This document shows, in pieces, positions 41,861 to 43,009 of a stretch of 43,009 nucleotides of DNA. The stretch is taken from contig JAFTGD010000004.1 of NCBI GenBank assembly GCA_017458065.1, positions 1 through 43,009 on the forward strand, given 5' to 3'. This DNA comes from Oscillospiraceae bacterium (lineage in GTDB: Bacteria > Bacillota > Clostridia > Oscillospirales > Oscillospiraceae). A program made the position numbers and the translations under genes. The number at the start of each line of letters is the position of its first letter. The stretch's first letter is position 1. The notes under the pieces are model-generated. The model had not been told where the DNA came from and made no database searches. It worked only from the letters and a program-made list of their open reading frames with translations.

Positions 41861-42793
41861 TTATGCTCCGATACTCGGAAGGGCGACGTAGCAGTGCCAG
41901 TCATCCTCGGAGAGGTGGCGCACGATGCGGAAGCCCGCCTTCTCAACGGCGGCGCGCACTTCCTCCTGGCGGCCCTCAATGATGCCCGAGGTGATGAACA
42001 CTCCATCGGGCCGGATAAAACCGGGGACATAGGCGGAGAGGGGAATGATCACGTCCGAGACGATGTTTGCAAGGACAATGTCATATCCCGTCCCAAAGCT
42101 GCGCCGCAGAGAGGCATCGGAGAGAAGATCTCCCGCTACAATGCGGATCCGGTCCGGGCCGAGCCGGTTCAGCGCAGCGTTCGACATGGCGACGTCGGGC
42201 GACTTGGGGTCAATGTCGCAGCCGAGACAGCTGTCACAGCCCAGCACCAGCGCCCCGATGCCGAGGATGCCGCTGCCGCAGCCAAGGTCCAGGACCCGCT
42301 TGCCCGGGGCGGCGTATTCCTCCAGCGCCTGCAGGCACATCCGGGTGGTGGCATGGCTGCCGGTGCCGAAGGTCAGCCCGGGGTCCAGCCAGAGCGGCAG
42401 ACGCCCGCCGGAGGGGAGCGCTTCCCATTCCGGGACGACCACAAGCCGCTCTCCGACTTCGATGGGCTTATAATACTCCCGCCAGTTGTTTTCCCAGTCG
42501 CTGTCTTCCACAACCGAGACCCGGACGCCCTCATACCGTGCCCGGACCGCCCGGAGGACTGCGAGGCCGTCTTCATCGTCCGTGAGATAAAACTTCAGCC
42601 GGCTGAGTCCGGCATAGCGGTTTTCCAGTTCCTGGTCCACATAGTCCCAGTACTGGCGGTTGTTCTCCAGAAAATCGCGGAAGTCCTCCTCGTTCTCCAC
42701 GACAAAGCCGCCGACTCCAAGGGAGGCGAGCTCGTCGCAGCGGGCGTCGATCTCCGCGGCGGGCGTATCCAGAATGCATTCCCAATAGCGCAT
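41861..42793 (-). CDS. prmA: Ribosomal protein L11 methyltransferase
   Basis: A 310-residue SAM-dependent methyltransferase that modifies ribosomal protein L11. The N-terminal substrate-recognition domain (about 1-110) begins RYWECILDTPAAEIDARCDE. The catalytic domain has LDPGLTFGTGSHATTRMCLQ and the SAM motif VLDLGCGSGILGIGALVLG, then the NPPY-like LANIVSDVI, all PrmA hallmarks. The start at 42793 is preceded by AAGGAGA at 6 nt; a longer reading to 42856 has no RBS. The family length is typical. Confidence 0.95.
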   Translation of the reverse strand: MRYWECILDTPAAEIDARCDELASLGVGGFVVENEEDFRDFLENNRQYWDYVDQELENRYAGLSRLKFYLTDDEDGLAVLRAVRARYEGVRVSVVEDSDWENNWREYYKPIEVGERLVVVPEWEALPSGGRLPLWLDPGLTFGTGSHATTRMCLQALEEYAAPGKRVLDLGCGSGILGIGALVLGCDSCLGCDIDPKSPDVAMSNAALNRLGPDRIRIVAGDLLSDASLRRSFGTGYDIVLANIVSDVIIPLSAYVPGFIRPDGVFITSGIIEGRQEEVRAAVEKAGFRIVRHLSEDDWHCYVALPSIGA

Positions 42794-42867
42794 GTCAAAT
42801 CTCCTTCTGTATGATGAAAGCGGAAGTCCGCCGGGCGCTGCCGGAGACCGCTTCACTTGTCAAAACC

Positions 42868-42896
42868 ATTATATCACAGATCCCGCTCGTTCGGGA
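42868..42896 (-). promoter_or_regulatory. Possible prmA promoter region
   Basis: TATAAT is present on the minus strand (42868-42873), without a recognisable -35. A small dyad, TCCCG (42881-42885) with CGGGA (42892-42896), lies where the -35 and spacer would be. I see no gene in the remaining 42897-43009, which is AT-rich. Confidence 0.4.
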
Positions 42897-43009
42897 GGTT
42901 TTTTCAAACAGTTTTCATCTGTGTTTTCAAAGACAGCCGACCCAATTGGTAGGTTAACATAAAACGGATTTTAACAAATAACAGATCATAACGAGTATCA
43001 GTTGACGAA

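Overview
The window looks like chromosomal DNA of an anaerobic, GC-rich member of the Clostridia, most likely Oscillospirales. Signs are the anaerobic (Cbi-type) cobalamin pathway, strong AGGAGG ribosome-binding sites, consensus sigma-A promoters, a lipoprotein-type solute receptor, single-chain GlyRS, CoaX, and a TAT-exported flavin reductase. Taxonomy is inferred from gene style only. I saw no tRNA, rRNA, CRISPR array, prophage or insertion sequence.

Region 1 (150-20131, + strand) is one very long cobalamin locus: promoter, cobalamin riboswitch with terminator, then cbiF, cbiET, cbiA, cobT, cobU, cobS, a short cobU paralogue, cobC, cbiB, cobD, cbiP, cbiC, a cysteine-rich small protein, cbiD, cbiG, cbiH, cbiJ, an exported cbiK, and a BtuFCD/FecBCD-like uptake system whose receptor carries two tandem NEAT-like modules. 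Most junctions are 4-nt stop/start overlaps. cbiL, the adenosyltransferase and a dedicated CbiMNQO cobalt importer are not here.

Region 2 (20145-26469) begins with a perfect sigma-A promoter driving a tripartite tricarboxylate transporter (tctC, internal terminator, tctB, tctA). Convergent to it is a TAT-exported FMN/FAD reductase, divergently paired with a MerR-family regulator. The reductase promoter has a MerR-type 19-bp spacer filled by a perfect palindrome.

Region 3 (26486-34266) is mostly housekeeping: a DEDDh exonuclease, gdhA, an NAD synthetase whose glutaminase domain has lost catalytic residues, glyS, divergent coaX, and a metallophosphoesterase that ends the following operon.

Region 4 (34263-39141, minus) is a five-gene Opp/Dpp/Nik-type ABC importer. 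Region 5 (39289-40523, minus) is metA, preceded by what I consider the most interesting element of the window: a consensus promoter, a 32-codon leader ORF with eight Met codons in a 12-codon stretch, and a strong terminator hairpin ending just before metA. The leader can form an antiterminator between its last codons and the terminator's first arm. This has the architecture of ribosome-mediated attenuation by methionine. The window ends with a secreted or anchored DUF218 protein and prmA.
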